From: Fluviispira vulneris
GTDB taxonomy: Bacteria > Bdellovibrionota_B > Oligoflexia > Silvanigrellales > Silvanigrellaceae
Assembly (NCBI RefSeq): GCF_014281055.1
Contig: NZ_JACRSE010000004.1
Coordinates: 248,001 to 312,000, forward strand
Length of the DNA: 64,000 nt
Reading direction: 5' to 3'
The notes beneath the pieces are model-generated. The model searched no databases. It had not been told where the DNA came from and saw only the letters and a list, made by a program, of their open reading frames with translations. Shown one piece after another: positions 1 to 9,217 of the stretch. Position numbers and translations under genes: made by a program. The stretch's first letter is position 1, and every line of letters starts with the position of its first letter.

Positions 1-649
1 TTTCTTTATAATTCTTAAAGAGTAATATTAAAAAGCTGATTAACATACTAAAAAAAAGATGCTCTTTAACACCTAAATATCTGAAAAATAAATAAGACAA
101 AATTCCCACAATTAATGAAAAATGATCACGTGTAAATTTATAAGCATCGACTGTAAGAATCGCAAAGAGAGTGACCAATGAAAAAAATAAAAAATTAAAA
201 TCAACCCCTTTAAGATAAGTATGAAGAAATAGACCTAAAAGTGTTCCTAATACCCAATAAATATGACAAAAAATAATAATATAAAATTCATACCATTTAT
301 CATGATATTTTTTTGCACAAATAATTGCATATGATTCATCGGTCAAACCAAAAATAAGATACCCTTTTAAATATTTATTAAATTGTAATTTATTCAGAAA
401 AGCCAAGCCATAAAAGATATGCCGCATATTTACAAGAAATGTCGCAATTGACAGACTTAATAAAGATCCCTGATTTGCCAGAAGTGGAATAGCAATAAAT
501 TGAGCAGAACCAGCATAAACTAAAAAACTCATGAGAATAGCATATATCCAATGCAGATTTAAACTTTGAAAGAGCACACCAAATGCCATCGCAAGCGGGA
601 TATAACCGAAAGCGGCAGCCTTGCTATCTCGAAGAGCTTGACCAAACAT
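1..649 (-). CDS. AzlC-family branched-chain amino acid permease (3' end cut by window)
   Basis: An open frame begins with ATG at 649 behind a strong ribosome site (AAGGAGG) and stays open to the window edge, giving 216 codons. The protein begins MFGQALRDSKAAAFGYIPLA and continues as a string of hydrophobic segments with the AzlC-type motifs YAGSAQF and NMRHIFYG. AzlC is the large subunit of a two-part exporter of branched-chain amino acids in the inner membrane, normally paired with small AzlD. Family members run to about 230-240 residues, so only the last helix is missing. AzlD, if present, would lie beyond the window. The gene follows the PBP gene on the same strand after 96 bases. Family assignment is by recognition of the N-terminal half. 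Confidence 0.8.
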   Translation of the reverse strand, partial: MFGQALRDSKAAAFGYIPLAMAFGVLFQSLNLHWIYAILMSFLVYAGSAQFIAIPLLANQGSLLSLSIATFLVNMRHIFYGLAFLNKLQFNKYLKGYLIFGLTDESYAIICAKKYHDKWYEFYIIIFCHIYWVLGTLLGLFLHTYLKGVDFNFLFFSLVTLFAILTVDAYKFTRDHFSLIVGILSYLFFRYLGVKEHLFFSMLISFLILLFKNYKE

Positions 650-745
650 GTTTCCTCCTTAAAACATATCCTAAGAATTATTAATTTCTAAATATTAATA
701 AAATAGAATTATAAAAAGCTCAAGTTTGTCTTTGAATATTTAATA

Positions 746-3364
746 TTAATAATTATTTGGTTTGTGTTTAAGACTACCTGATGTACTTGGGTTTGGCACT
801 CCCTCTGGTAATTCATGGTCCTTATCAGGTTTTGTTTCTAGATGAGAGTTATTTAAGATTTCACTTTGCGAATCTTCAAATGCATTTTTTGAATAAATTC
901 CTCCTGGCTCAGTACCATCAATGACATAAACATTTATAGAATTAATTGTATTTGAATATTCTCCAGTTTCTTTATCCACTCGAATCTCATGAATCCCTGG
1001 TGGCTTCGGATTTTCATTTTGTGGATAAACTTTTACTGCAGTCAGCATAAGACTTTTCCAAATAGGTGCAGCCATGCCTGAACCTGTACCACCGCCTCCT
1101 AAAGTTTTTGAATTGTCATCATAACCAACCCAAACTCCCGCAACAAGTTGAGCAGAAACTCCCATAAACCAGGCATCCGTATTGCCATTTGTTGTACCTG
1201 TTTTTCCGCCAACGAGGTGGGAAATTCCTTGAACAGGTATACCAGTCCCTATGCGAACAACAGCCTTTAAGAGATCGAGAGTTACAAAAGCTGCTTGAGG
1301 AGAAATCATTTGCAATGAAGATGGATCTTCTTGTCTATTTGTAACTTTACCTGGTAAATAAGGAGCATCTTCTACCATTTGTGGATTGACAGGACTTGCA
1401 TAAATTTTTTTATCTTTAGAAGAATAAATAACATTACCTTTTCTATCAACGACTTCTTGAATATAAAAAGCTTGCGTAAGTTTTCCTTGATTGGCAAAAA
1501 TAGAATAAGCTTGCACCATTTTAATCAGAGTTGATGAGCCAGACCCAAGTGCAAGACTTAAATCAGATGCAGGCCAATTGAAACCAAAACGATTTAATTG
1601 TTTTGATATTTTTGTAGCCCCAATAGAATGAAATAAAAATATACTTGGAATATTTAAACTAAATGCTAATGAATTTCTTAAAGTAACTCTCCCTGTTTCT
1701 TCACCATCATAATTTTCAGGTTGCCAACCATCGAAATCAATAAGCGGACTATCAATTAAGGAAGCTGGACTAAAACCGTTGTCTATTGCGAAGGAATAAT
1801 AAAGTGGTTTAACACTGCTCCCAACCTGTCGCTCCGCTTGCGTTGCTCGATTAAATTGAGTTTGATTAAAATTCTCACCACCGACCATGGCAAGCACATC
1901 GCCTGTTCTTGCGTCCATGACCATACATGCAGCTTCTATCCCTGCAGAATCTGTTAATGTGTAACGTGAAATTCTATTACTCACAGTAAGATTAAATTTT
2001 TTTAAATATGACTGCAATTTATTAATAAATTTTCTTCCCTCGTGCACTCGTTTTGGAATTTCTCCATTTACTTTTTGTACGTGGATTTCATCACCAACTT
2101 TCAAAATATAATTTAAACTTTCTAAATCTGTTTCTTTACTTCGTCCAGCATGCAATGCCCATGAAATATCTTCAGCCAAAAGTAAGCCAATGCCTTTTTG
2201 GGTTACAATACCTACAGCACGCAATTCATCATCAATACTTGTTACAATGGCAATGTCAGATTCATTTTCTGTGATTTTTTCTTTAACTGGAGAGTTGATA
2301 AGTTTTGTAATAGCATCTTGAAAATCATCACCATGACGTTTAATTGCGCCTTTGAATCCTTTTCTGCCTTCATATTGTTTAGAAAAATTCTGTATTGCAG
2401 TCTGAGCTGCAATTTGAATTTTTGAATTTAAAGTTGTGTAAATAGATAAACCACTTGTTTCAATATTTTCAATTTCAAGTTGATTCGAGAGTTGCTTTTT
2501 TACTTCAGCAACGAAATATGGGGCAATTTTATTGTTAAGTGATTCTGCTTTGTAAACAACAATTTTATCTTTAAGAGCTTTTTCATACTCTCTTTGAGTG
2601 ATCATATCCTTTTTTAACATACGATCTAGAACATAAGCTTGGCGTATTTTAGCCACTTCAATATTATCTGTAGGGTCATATGTGGATGGGGCTGGTGTGA
2701 GACCCGCAATTAATGCTGCTTCTGCCAAAGAAAGTTTAAGATTTGACTTTTTAAAGTAATTTTCAGCTGCAGCCTCAACACCATAGGCTCCATTGCCTAG
2801 ATAAATAGTATTTAAATACAACTCAAGGATTTTGTCTTTCGTAAAAGATTGCTCTATTTTACGAGCCATTAATATATCTTTTATTTTACGAGTTATTGTT
2901 CTTTCTCTTGTTAATAATATATTTTTTGCCAACTGCTGAGTGATTGTACTTCCACCCTGTCTTTGATTTGAAAAGGTAATAAAGTGATAAAAAGCACGTA
3001 AAAAACCCTTAAAATCAAGGCCTTTATGACTATAAAAATCGGCATCTTCCGCTGCTATAAATGCATTTTTTAGAAATGGTGACATCTCACTTAAAAGGAC
3101 TGGATAGCGCCTTTCTTCAAAAAGCTCTGCAATTTTCATACCATCTTGACTATAGAGGACTGTTGGTAGTGCGGGTTCATAATTTGCTAATTTTTCAATA
3201 CTAGGAAGTGATCTATCGATTTTATAGACCTTATAAATAACCAAAAAGGTAAAAAGTGCTAAGATAAAAACAATCAATTTCCTTTTTCGCGTAGACAAAT
3301 ATTTTATAAAGTACTTATTCTCTTTCACATGTTGAATGAGCTTATCATAAAACTTTCTAAGCAT
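746..3364 (-). CDS. Bifunctional class A penicillin-binding protein (PBP1a type)
   Basis: An 872-residue peptidoglycan synthase that polymerises lipid II (transglycosylase) and cross-links stem peptides (transpeptidase) on the periplasmic face of the inner membrane. A basic N-terminus is followed by one membrane anchor (about residues 29-48). The GT51 domain shows EDADFYSHKG with catalytic Glu106 and GGSTITQQLAKN (137-148). The transpeptidase domain shows SSVK (Ser516 to Lys519), SLN (569-571) and KTGT (721-724), so both active sites look intact. Start ATG at 3364 has AAGGAA upstream. The C-terminal tail of about 60 residues is Pro/Asp/Ser-rich and probably disordered. The 270 bases upstream, shared with the divergent His-rich gene, must hold both promoters. 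It could be called mrcA/ponA but orthology was not tested. Confidence 0.95.
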   Translation of the reverse strand: MLRKFYDKLIQHVKENKYFIKYLSTRKRKLIVFILALFTFLVIYKVYKIDRSLPSIEKLANYEPALPTVLYSQDGMKIAELFEERRYPVLLSEMSPFLKNAFIAAEDADFYSHKGLDFKGFLRAFYHFITFSNQRQGGSTITQQLAKNILLTRERTITRKIKDILMARKIEQSFTKDKILELYLNTIYLGNGAYGVEAAAENYFKKSNLKLSLAEAALIAGLTPAPSTYDPTDNIEVAKIRQAYVLDRMLKKDMITQREYEKALKDKIVVYKAESLNNKIAPYFVAEVKKQLSNQLEIENIETSGLSIYTTLNSKIQIAAQTAIQNFSKQYEGRKGFKGAIKRHGDDFQDAITKLINSPVKEKITENESDIAIVTSIDDELRAVGIVTQKGIGLLLAEDISWALHAGRSKETDLESLNYILKVGDEIHVQKVNGEIPKRVHEGRKFINKLQSYLKKFNLTVSNRISRYTLTDSAGIEAACMVMDARTGDVLAMVGGENFNQTQFNRATQAERQVGSSVKPLYYSFAIDNGFSPASLIDSPLIDFDGWQPENYDGEETGRVTLRNSLAFSLNIPSIFLFHSIGATKISKQLNRFGFNWPASDLSLALGSGSSTLIKMVQAYSIFANQGKLTQAFYIQEVVDRKGNVIYSSKDKKIYASPVNPQMVEDAPYLPGKVTNRQEDPSSLQMISPQAAFVTLDLLKAVVRIGTGIPVQGISHLVGGKTGTTNGNTDAWFMGVSAQLVAGVWVGYDDNSKTLGGGGTGSGMAAPIWKSLMLTAVKVYPQNENPKPPGIHEIRVDKETGEYSNTINSINVYVIDGTEPGGIYSKNAFEDSQSEILNNSHLETKPDKDHELPEGVPNPSTSGSLKHKPNNY

Positions 3365-3634
3365 CAGTTATTCCTTAATAAAGCAGTTTTTTCAACGCAA
3401 AGCATGTGAAATCGTTTTACAAAGTTAAATTTCGGCAGTCAAACCCTTGAAAATGAGAAAGAACTTAAAAAAAAATATAAGCACCTGTTATTACTTAATT
3501 TATATTACGAAACCCATTATAAAAATCATCCTATCAAGTTAAAAAGAGTTCTGGCAAGCCCATACAAGTTGCAGTAAGCTGAATTCGAGGGTTAAAATTG
3601 CCTTTTCTTAAGTTAATCGTAGAGGATTTTTTCA

Positions 3635-4669
3635 ATGACAAATCAAAAAGCTGAGTTAAGTGAACAGGCTCATTCACACCACAATCACGATAATTGTAAT
3701 CATGAACATCATACTGATCATGGTTGTAAAAATGACCAAAACCATGAACATGGAAAATGCAATCACCACCATGAACACAACCATGAACATGGAAAATGCA
3801 GCCACAACCATGAACACAACCATGAACATGGAAAATGCAATCACAACCATGAACACCACCATGAACATGGAAAATGCAATCACCACCATGACCATGAAGG
3901 ACATTCTCACGAACCTAAAGAGCGTTACAACAGATATTCTTATACAGACGAAGAAATTGTTGAATTTTCAAAAAATTCCACAGATGATTTAATTGAACTG
4001 GTAAATAGCTTTCTTACAGAAGAAATATATGGAAAAGCTGTACCTCTCCTCGAAATTATATTTCTAAGACTTAGCTCAGATAAAAATAATATTGATTCTG
4101 AAAATATTTTTTCCACAAAACACCATTTAGCACTTGCTTATGGAATTATCGGTGAACATAGCAAATCGATTCCACTGTGGAAAGAAGTTATAAAATCCCT
4201 TGAAAAAGAAGAAGATACATCTGAAACATTGGAAGCATATTACAATGCAGCTCTTTCAGCAGAACAAGCACAAAATGAAAAAGAGTATGTCACATTTATA
4301 ACAAAAGGTCTTCAAATCGCAAAAGATAATAATTTTGAGGATTGGGAGGCAGCCTTTGAACATGAGCTTGGTATCCATAATATGGACAAAAGTGATTATG
4401 GAGTAGCAGAAGAAAAGTTTAATCGTGCTTTATCGATTAGAGCAAAGATTGAAGACGAAGAAGGTATTATTATCACACAGTATCACTTAGCATCCCTTTA
4501 TGAAGCTAAGAAAGAAATTGAAAGAGCTAAAAAACTTTATGAAGAGACATTAGCTCTCACTAAAAAAGAATGTATCCGTGAACACGTTGAACATGAAAGA
4601 TCATTAATCGAAGAAAGACTTTCGTTAATAAATAATGCACAACTTCAAAGTAAATTACTTAAATTCTAA
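3635..4669 (+). CDS. His-rich, TPR-containing protein
   Basis: A 344-residue protein without signal peptide. Residues 1-95 are extremely rich in His, Cys, Asn and Glu and contain four consecutive 13-residue repeats of the type HEHGKCNHHHEHN (residues 37-88). These would bind transition metals such as nickel or zinc. Residues 110-340 are acidic and helical with tetratricopeptide-like spacing (for example AEEKFNRALSIRAKIED and YEAKKEIERAKKLYEETLAL). The architecture suggests a cytoplasmic metal buffer or a metal-dependent scaffold, but no enzyme domain is visible and the function is unknown. Start ATG has GAGG upstream. The gene stands alone, divergent from the PBP gene and closed by a strong terminator. 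Confidence 0.85.
   Translation: MTNQKAELSEQAHSHHNHDNCNHEHHTDHGCKNDQNHEHGKCNHHHEHNHEHGKCSHNHEHNHEHGKCNHNHEHHHEHGKCNHHHDHEGHSHEPKERYNRYSYTDEEIVEFSKNSTDDLIELVNSFLTEEIYGKAVPLLEIIFLRLSSDKNNIDSENIFSTKHHLALAYGIIGEHSKSIPLWKEVIKSLEKEEDTSETLEAYYNAALSAEQAQNEKEYVTFITKGLQIAKDNNFEDWEAAFEHELGIHNMDKSDYGVAEEKFNRALSIRAKIEDEEGIIITQYHLASLYEAKKEIERAKKLYEETLALTKKECIREHVEHERSLIEERLSLINNAQLQSKLLKF
3743..3898 (+). repeat. Four tandem 39-bp units encoding a His/Cys-rich 13-mer
   Basis: Units begin at 3743, 3782, 3821 and 3860, each starting CATGAACATGGAAAATGC. They differ at only a few bases, mostly exchanging His, Asn and Asp codons. The unit length is a multiple of three, so copy number can change by slippage or recombination without breaking the frame. 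A degenerate further copy of the same composition lies just upstream (residues 16-36). It is a coding minisatellite, not a CRISPR: there are no spacers. Confidence 0.95.
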
Positions 4670-4685
4670 TTAAAAAGAATTTCAC

Positions 4686-4717
4686 AAGAGTCTCACTAAT
4701 ATTGTGAGACTCTTTTT
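4686..4717 (+). terminator. Rho-independent terminator of the His-rich gene
   Basis: An 11-bp perfect stem (AAGAGTCTCAC / GTGAGACTCTT) with a 7-base loop, followed by a T run, sits 17 bases after the stop codon of the His-rich gene. Confidence 0.9.
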
Positions 4718-4917
4718 ATAATAATTTTTTGCTACCCATTCCTAATAAATCCATTTATATCAAAAATCTCCAAAAAAATAGTTGCAATAAAAAATAATAT
4801 AAAATAAAATTCTAATCGAAAATCATAATAATTTATGCAAAAAGAGAAAATTATTTATCTTAGACATAATTTTCTCTAAATTAATAAAAACACAATATAA
4901 AATAAAGGAGATTTTAA

Positions 4918-6054
4918 TTGAAATTTTTATTTTACTTGATTTTATTTGGTCTATTCATAAACAAAAATGATCCCTATTTATATGCAGACACCTCAGAGTA
5001 CAACATTGATGAAAAAGAAAAAATCTCTCTTGAAATATTCTCAGAAATTAATAATCTTTCAGAAAATTATGGAAGATTTATAGTTGTGCGAGACCATAAT
5101 TTATTTGGCTTACATGGGATTTCAAATAAGTTTCTAACATGCCAGATGGATTTACAAAAATGGATAGATAATTGGAGTACATTTATAAAAAATATTCATT
5201 TTAAAAATCAAAGCAATATCTATCCTTTTTCTACAGAGATGCAAGACTTTTTTTCCATACAAAGTTTTCAAGCAGAAAGCATTAAGGAAAACTGTTCTCA
5301 AGTAATTGAAAAAGCAAATAAATCTTTAGTAATTATTAACAGATCTAGACAATACAGTTCTGAAGTTCTTTCAGAGTTTAGTTATTATCTAAATGAAATT
5401 AGCAATTCTAAAAAAAATCTTTACTCAATCTTAGATAAATACATTACAACTTCTAATCTTATTTTAAAAAAATTAGATGAATTAAATATAAAATCTCATA
5501 AAAGTGTTTTTTCAAAAATCACTATAGAAATATACAAATTAAATATAAATGAACCTATTAAAATATTAAATGGCTTTTATTCTCTTATAAACGCTTCAAG
5601 AGATTTGAATCCATCAGTTGCCAAAATAGATATGACGGAGAAAAAAATGCATGATTATATTGATAAATTTAAATATTTTAGCGCATTAAAATTATACGAT
5701 CATATTCTTTTAGACTGCGCTAAAACACATAGAGAAATATTAAATAGCACAATAAATTCAAATTATTTAATCTATAATTTTAATAAGATGAAGAGAAGTT
5801 GTAGCAACACATATAATGCGTTTATGCGCTTTAAAAAGAAGTTTAAAAGCAAACATGATTACGTTTTGAATTTTATTGAATATACAAAAAATAATACAAA
5901 AATAGACTGCAGCAAAAATATCAACATAATCCGATGCAATGAATTTTCAATCATTAAATCCATAAGAATAGAAAAAATTCAAGGATTTTCAGATAAAAAA
6001 CTTGCATTAATTGAATATAGATTAAATAAAATCTTGGAAGAATATAAACTATGA
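4918..6054 (+). CDS. Secreted six-cysteine protein, first gene of duplicated cassette (copy 1)
   Basis: A 378-residue protein starting at TTG 4918, placed by AAAGGAG nine bases upstream and by the hydrophobic signal peptide that follows. The mature part is helical and Lys/Asn-rich. It is clearly paralogous to the product of 16921-18054: both share YGRF(I)xVRDxNL near residue 50, KFxSK/APKHxYVLNF near 305, and the same length. Six cysteines occupy equivalent positions in the two proteins, suggesting conserved disulfides in the periplasm or outside the cell. It overlaps the next gene by four bases (ATGA), so the two are translationally coupled. I do not recognise a family; function unknown. Codon use is more AT-rich than in copy 2. 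Confidence 0.85.
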   Translation: MKFLFYLILFGLFINKNDPYLYADTSEYNIDEKEKISLEIFSEINNLSENYGRFIVVRDHNLFGLHGISNKFLTCQMDLQKWIDNWSTFIKNIHFKNQSNIYPFSTEMQDFFSIQSFQAESIKENCSQVIEKANKSLVIINRSRQYSSEVLSEFSYYLNEISNSKKNLYSILDKYITTSNLILKKLDELNIKSHKSVFSKITIEIYKLNINEPIKILNGFYSLINASRDLNPSVAKIDMTEKKMHDYIDKFKYFSALKLYDHILLDCAKTHREILNSTINSNYLIYNFNKMKRSCSNTYNAFMRFKKKFKSKHDYVLNFIEYTKNNTKIDCSKNINIIRCNEFSIIKSIRIEKIQGFSDKKLALIEYRLNKILEEYKL

Positions 6055-7703
6055 AAATCAGCATATTTTTAATTTTTGCTTTATTGATGAATTATATTTC
6101 AGCATTTGCAAGTTCAGCATTGCTTTGCCATGATGGATATATCGATAACAAAAGACCAGCAATTCCATTCGTACCTTTTCGTATGACAGATAATAAAACA
6201 GATAGAGAATTATCACCAGATGATATAATCACAGCAATCGACCGCAATGGAAAAAGTTATCAAGTCAAAGCGGAAGAGTTTTTTTCAAACTTAAATTCAA
6301 TAGAATATGGCTTAAATCAATGGGGATATTCTCTTCGAGATTCAACAGGAAGTTACAATCTCAGTTCGCTTGATTCATGCCTAAAACTTTTAGAAAATCA
6401 AAGAGAAGTTATTAAAAAAAACCTTATTGATGAGCCTGTAAATGAAGTGTTAAAGTACGATGATTGGAAAAAAAAAGTACAGCTTATAAATGAAGAGCAG
6501 AAAAAAAAATATCCACGCTTTACTGATCTTATCAAGTATAGAGATCCAGATAAATATAATGAATACACTTCAAAAGTAAACGCCTTCGATGTACCACGCC
6601 CTCTCCTTAAGAAAGTAGCTATGACTGTTTTTAAAAAAAGTAAAAATTGGGTTTTCGAGAAAGGAGAAATATCTAAATTTTTAATCGGTGGGAGTGCAGG
6701 ATATGGTGTTAAAGCTAGCCATCTCGAAGCTTCGAGTTTTGCTCATATGACAATTGATGCTGCTATGCTGAATATTTGGCACGGCAGTGTTTTAAGTGCT
6801 AAAACAAGCGCAAGTTCGCCAGGTACAGGCATGGGAAGCCTCAGCCTTTCAGTTAATATTTTTGGTGCTACTTTATTTGCCGTAGACAATGATTTAGATA
6901 AAAGTGTTTATGCAAATGAAAAAGAGTTTATAAATACTCCGCTGAATATAGAAAAATCAACACATTTTACTCTTGGCCCCATTCCAATCCGCTTATCTCT
7001 TGGCATGCGCGGTAGTAACACAATGCGATGGGGACTCGACGCAAGACCTTTGCAATTACAAAGTTTCTTACAGCATTATGCAGAACTCGATGCATATGCT
7101 GTCGCAGCTGTCGATATTTTAATTGCAGGTGTCGGAGTGCATGGAAGACTATTACTCATTTCAGTAAATACACACATTTCAGGTAACGCTCACGTTGAAT
7201 ACAATGACACCCTTTATTTTAAATTAAATCTTGTCGGAAAAACAGATGTTCATACACTATTTGGAGATTTAAAACTTGTTGCTTATGCATATCTTCCCAC
7301 TTTACAGTTCTGGAAGGGTATTTTAGAAAAAAAAGAATGGTTTAAACGTCTTGGAGAATATCCGGGCTTTAAATACTCTGGTAATATTTTTGACTATTCT
7401 GCAACGCTTTCTCCCACAGGTTTTAGTGCAAAAGGTCAGCTCAGCATAGAAGATGTAAATGATCACGTGCAAATTAAAAAAAGTGTGACTCGCAGAGAAG
7501 CCATTCTTTCTCTAGAAGATGCCACTCGAAAAAGAGCAAAAGAAACTTTTGAGTCGATTGAAGCAGACTTTAACAGCGAAAATAACAAAATATTATTGTC
7601 TGAAGACGAACTCTTAAAGAATCATTCTATTCGAATGAATAATATTTTCAATGATTATGAAAATGAATTAAAAGCAATTGATCACATTGCCGAATATTTG
7701 TGA
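6051..7703 (+). CDS. Secreted beta-rich protein, second gene of duplicated cassette (copy 1)
   Basis: A 550-residue protein with an N-terminal signal peptide (cleavage probably after the AFAS region). It is paralogous over its full length to the product of 18051-19709. Shared blocks include PAIPFVPF (near residue 37), QWGYSLRD, SYNLSxLD, AFDVPRP, NWxFEKGE, GPIPxR, LQHYAxxDAYAxAAVD and GNIFDYSATLSPTGF. The middle half alternates hydrophobic and polar residues as in large beta-sheets; the last 70 residues are a charged helix. No catalytic motif is recognised. Strict co-conservation with the overlapping upstream gene implies that the two products act together, probably at or outside the outer membrane. 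Confidence 0.85.
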   Translation: MKISIFLIFALLMNYISAFASSALLCHDGYIDNKRPAIPFVPFRMTDNKTDRELSPDDIITAIDRNGKSYQVKAEEFFSNLNSIEYGLNQWGYSLRDSTGSYNLSSLDSCLKLLENQREVIKKNLIDEPVNEVLKYDDWKKKVQLINEEQKKKYPRFTDLIKYRDPDKYNEYTSKVNAFDVPRPLLKKVAMTVFKKSKNWVFEKGEISKFLIGGSAGYGVKASHLEASSFAHMTIDAAMLNIWHGSVLSAKTSASSPGTGMGSLSLSVNIFGATLFAVDNDLDKSVYANEKEFINTPLNIEKSTHFTLGPIPIRLSLGMRGSNTMRWGLDARPLQLQSFLQHYAELDAYAVAAVDILIAGVGVHGRLLLISVNTHISGNAHVEYNDTLYFKLNLVGKTDVHTLFGDLKLVAYAYLPTLQFWKGILEKKEWFKRLGEYPGFKYSGNIFDYSATLSPTGFSAKGQLSIEDVNDHVQIKKSVTRREAILSLEDATRKRAKETFESIEADFNSENNKILLSEDELLKNHSIRMNNIFNDYENELKAIDHIAEYL

Positions 7704-7737
7704 TCAAAAAATAGAATAATGAGACATTAAATCTTTA

Positions 7738-8523
7738 CTATTGATGAGCATCATTCCCCTTTTTTTTTATAAGGTCAGTCAGTTTTTTGAATTCATCCGT
7801 TTGCTTAAATGATTCTATAGCATCCTGAACTATGCCTATTAATTTGGATGAGGTCCTTGATGTAGTCCCAATGTATTTATCAAATGTTGCAATTGGATCA
7901 CCAATAACAAAATCTTTCTGAGTTAAATTTTCTTCTTTTGCTAGGGTATTCATTGCATAAGAAGCAACTATATCAATCGTAAACCAAGTATCGATTCTAT
8001 TGCCAATCAGTTTTTTAAAATTTCTAAGATCTTCTGGATTTTCACTAATATTTTCGATATTAATTCCATTTTCAGGTCTTATGAGCATCGCTCTATATGA
8101 AGAGGCACTCAGAACACCTATAGTTGAATTTTTAGCTTCCTGTATTGAATTAATTCTACGTCCTTTTTTCATTGAAACGAAGACAGGATGCGCAGAATAT
8201 ATTTTTGAAACCCAAATAAATTTTTCTTCTCTTTCAGGAATCCTTGTTAAAGGAATAATAAAAGTTTTCATATCCTTATTGTCTAAAGCTTCTTTATAAG
8301 CTCTTGCCCAAGGACGCCATTCCAATTTTATTTTTATATTTTTTGCTTTAAATGCTTTTGCAATTATTTTTCCTCCTAAACCTCCCAGCTTGCCACCCGC
8401 AGTTTCTTCAACTTCTCCTACAAAACCTGGGTCAGCATATAAAGTGATTTCAGTACAAAATCCTTTTAAACAGAAAAATAAATTTAGGATGAGAATGACA
8501 TATGTTTTTTTCTGAATACTCAT
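7738..8523 (-). CDS. Periplasmic solute-binding protein, SBP_bac_3 family, orphan
   Basis: A 261-residue exported protein: signal peptide to about residue 23, then ITLYADPGFVGEVEETAGG, which resembles the first strand of family 3 amino-acid-type binding proteins, followed by a WRPWARAYKEAL segment and a hinge-type NIENISENPEDLRNFKKL region. Such proteins bind small polar ligands and deliver them to an ABC permease or a sensor. No permease or ATPase gene is adjacent, so it may act as a free-standing binder. The start ATG has AGGAGG upstream. It is convergent with the cassette at 4918-7703. Confidence 0.8.
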   Translation of the reverse strand: MSIQKKTYVILILNLFFCLKGFCTEITLYADPGFVGEVEETAGGKLGGLGGKIIAKAFKAKNIKIKLEWRPWARAYKEALDNKDMKTFIIPLTRIPEREEKFIWVSKIYSAHPVFVSMKKGRRINSIQEAKNSTIGVLSASSYRAMLIRPENGINIENISENPEDLRNFKKLIGNRIDTWFTIDIVASYAMNTLAKEENLTQKDFVIGDPIATFDKYIGTTSRTSSKLIGIVQDAIESFKQTDEFKKLTDLIKKKGNDAHQ

Positions 8524-9217
8524 ATTTTAACTTAGCCCTCCTAGGTCATAAATTCCAGGATTTTTTAACAAAAAAAATAAAACATGTAAGCATATATCTC
8601 TTAGTAATCACAAAGATTTTGACAATAAATAAAGAACAAGTAAAAAGTATATCATCTTATAAATATTAGCATGAATTTATTAATTTTACAAAAACAGACT
8701 CGTCTACTAAGAATTTCAAAGTCAAATAAATGCGAATGAAAGATAATATATGAAAATTAAGATGTGCAGGTTTTAGAATTTTTGAGATTATATTATTTGC
8801 ATTTAATGACAAGTGAAAAATTTATATATACATTCTATTCTGTGAAGCATAATTTTTTGAAAAAAGTTGTATACTTAAAAAATGTTATTTTTTGTAAATA
8901 TATAAAATTATTTTAATTGACTTTTTAAAAATAAAATTTCTTTTAGACTGACTCAAATACCACTGTGCAGGAATTCTGTTCGTTGAAAATTTCCTAGCAA
9001 AAATCTAGTTCAAATTATTTCTCTTTTTAAATGCCAGCAACTCCAAATTAAAGTTACAAGAATGTCATTTTTTTAGACAAACAAATATTTGCTTGTGAAT
9101 TGTTTTGGAAATTTTCATTATACACTAAGGTAATCTTAAGTATAATGGGTAAATTATATATATTTTTTTAAATAAAAAAAAGCTATTTCCATTTAAAAAG
9201 TAAAAGGTATTTAAAAA
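8524..9217. other. AT-rich 694-bp intergenic region
   Basis: No coding frame with a ribosome site is visible. The stretch separates the divergent solute-binding gene from the lipoprotein gene at 9218, so it must hold both promoters. A TATAAT at 9141-9146 is a possible -10 box for the rightward gene, but a convincing -35 box is absent. A small RNA cannot be excluded, though no strong hairpin plus T run was seen. Confidence 0.5.

Noticed and set aside
3743-3898. Regular repeats resembling a CRISPR array
   Set aside because: Units are contiguous without spacers and lie in frame inside a gene.
3674-3910. Long frames on both strands inside the His-rich region
   Set aside because: They arise from the CAT/AAC repeat codons; they lack ribosome sites and have absurd Met/Val/Ile-rich composition.
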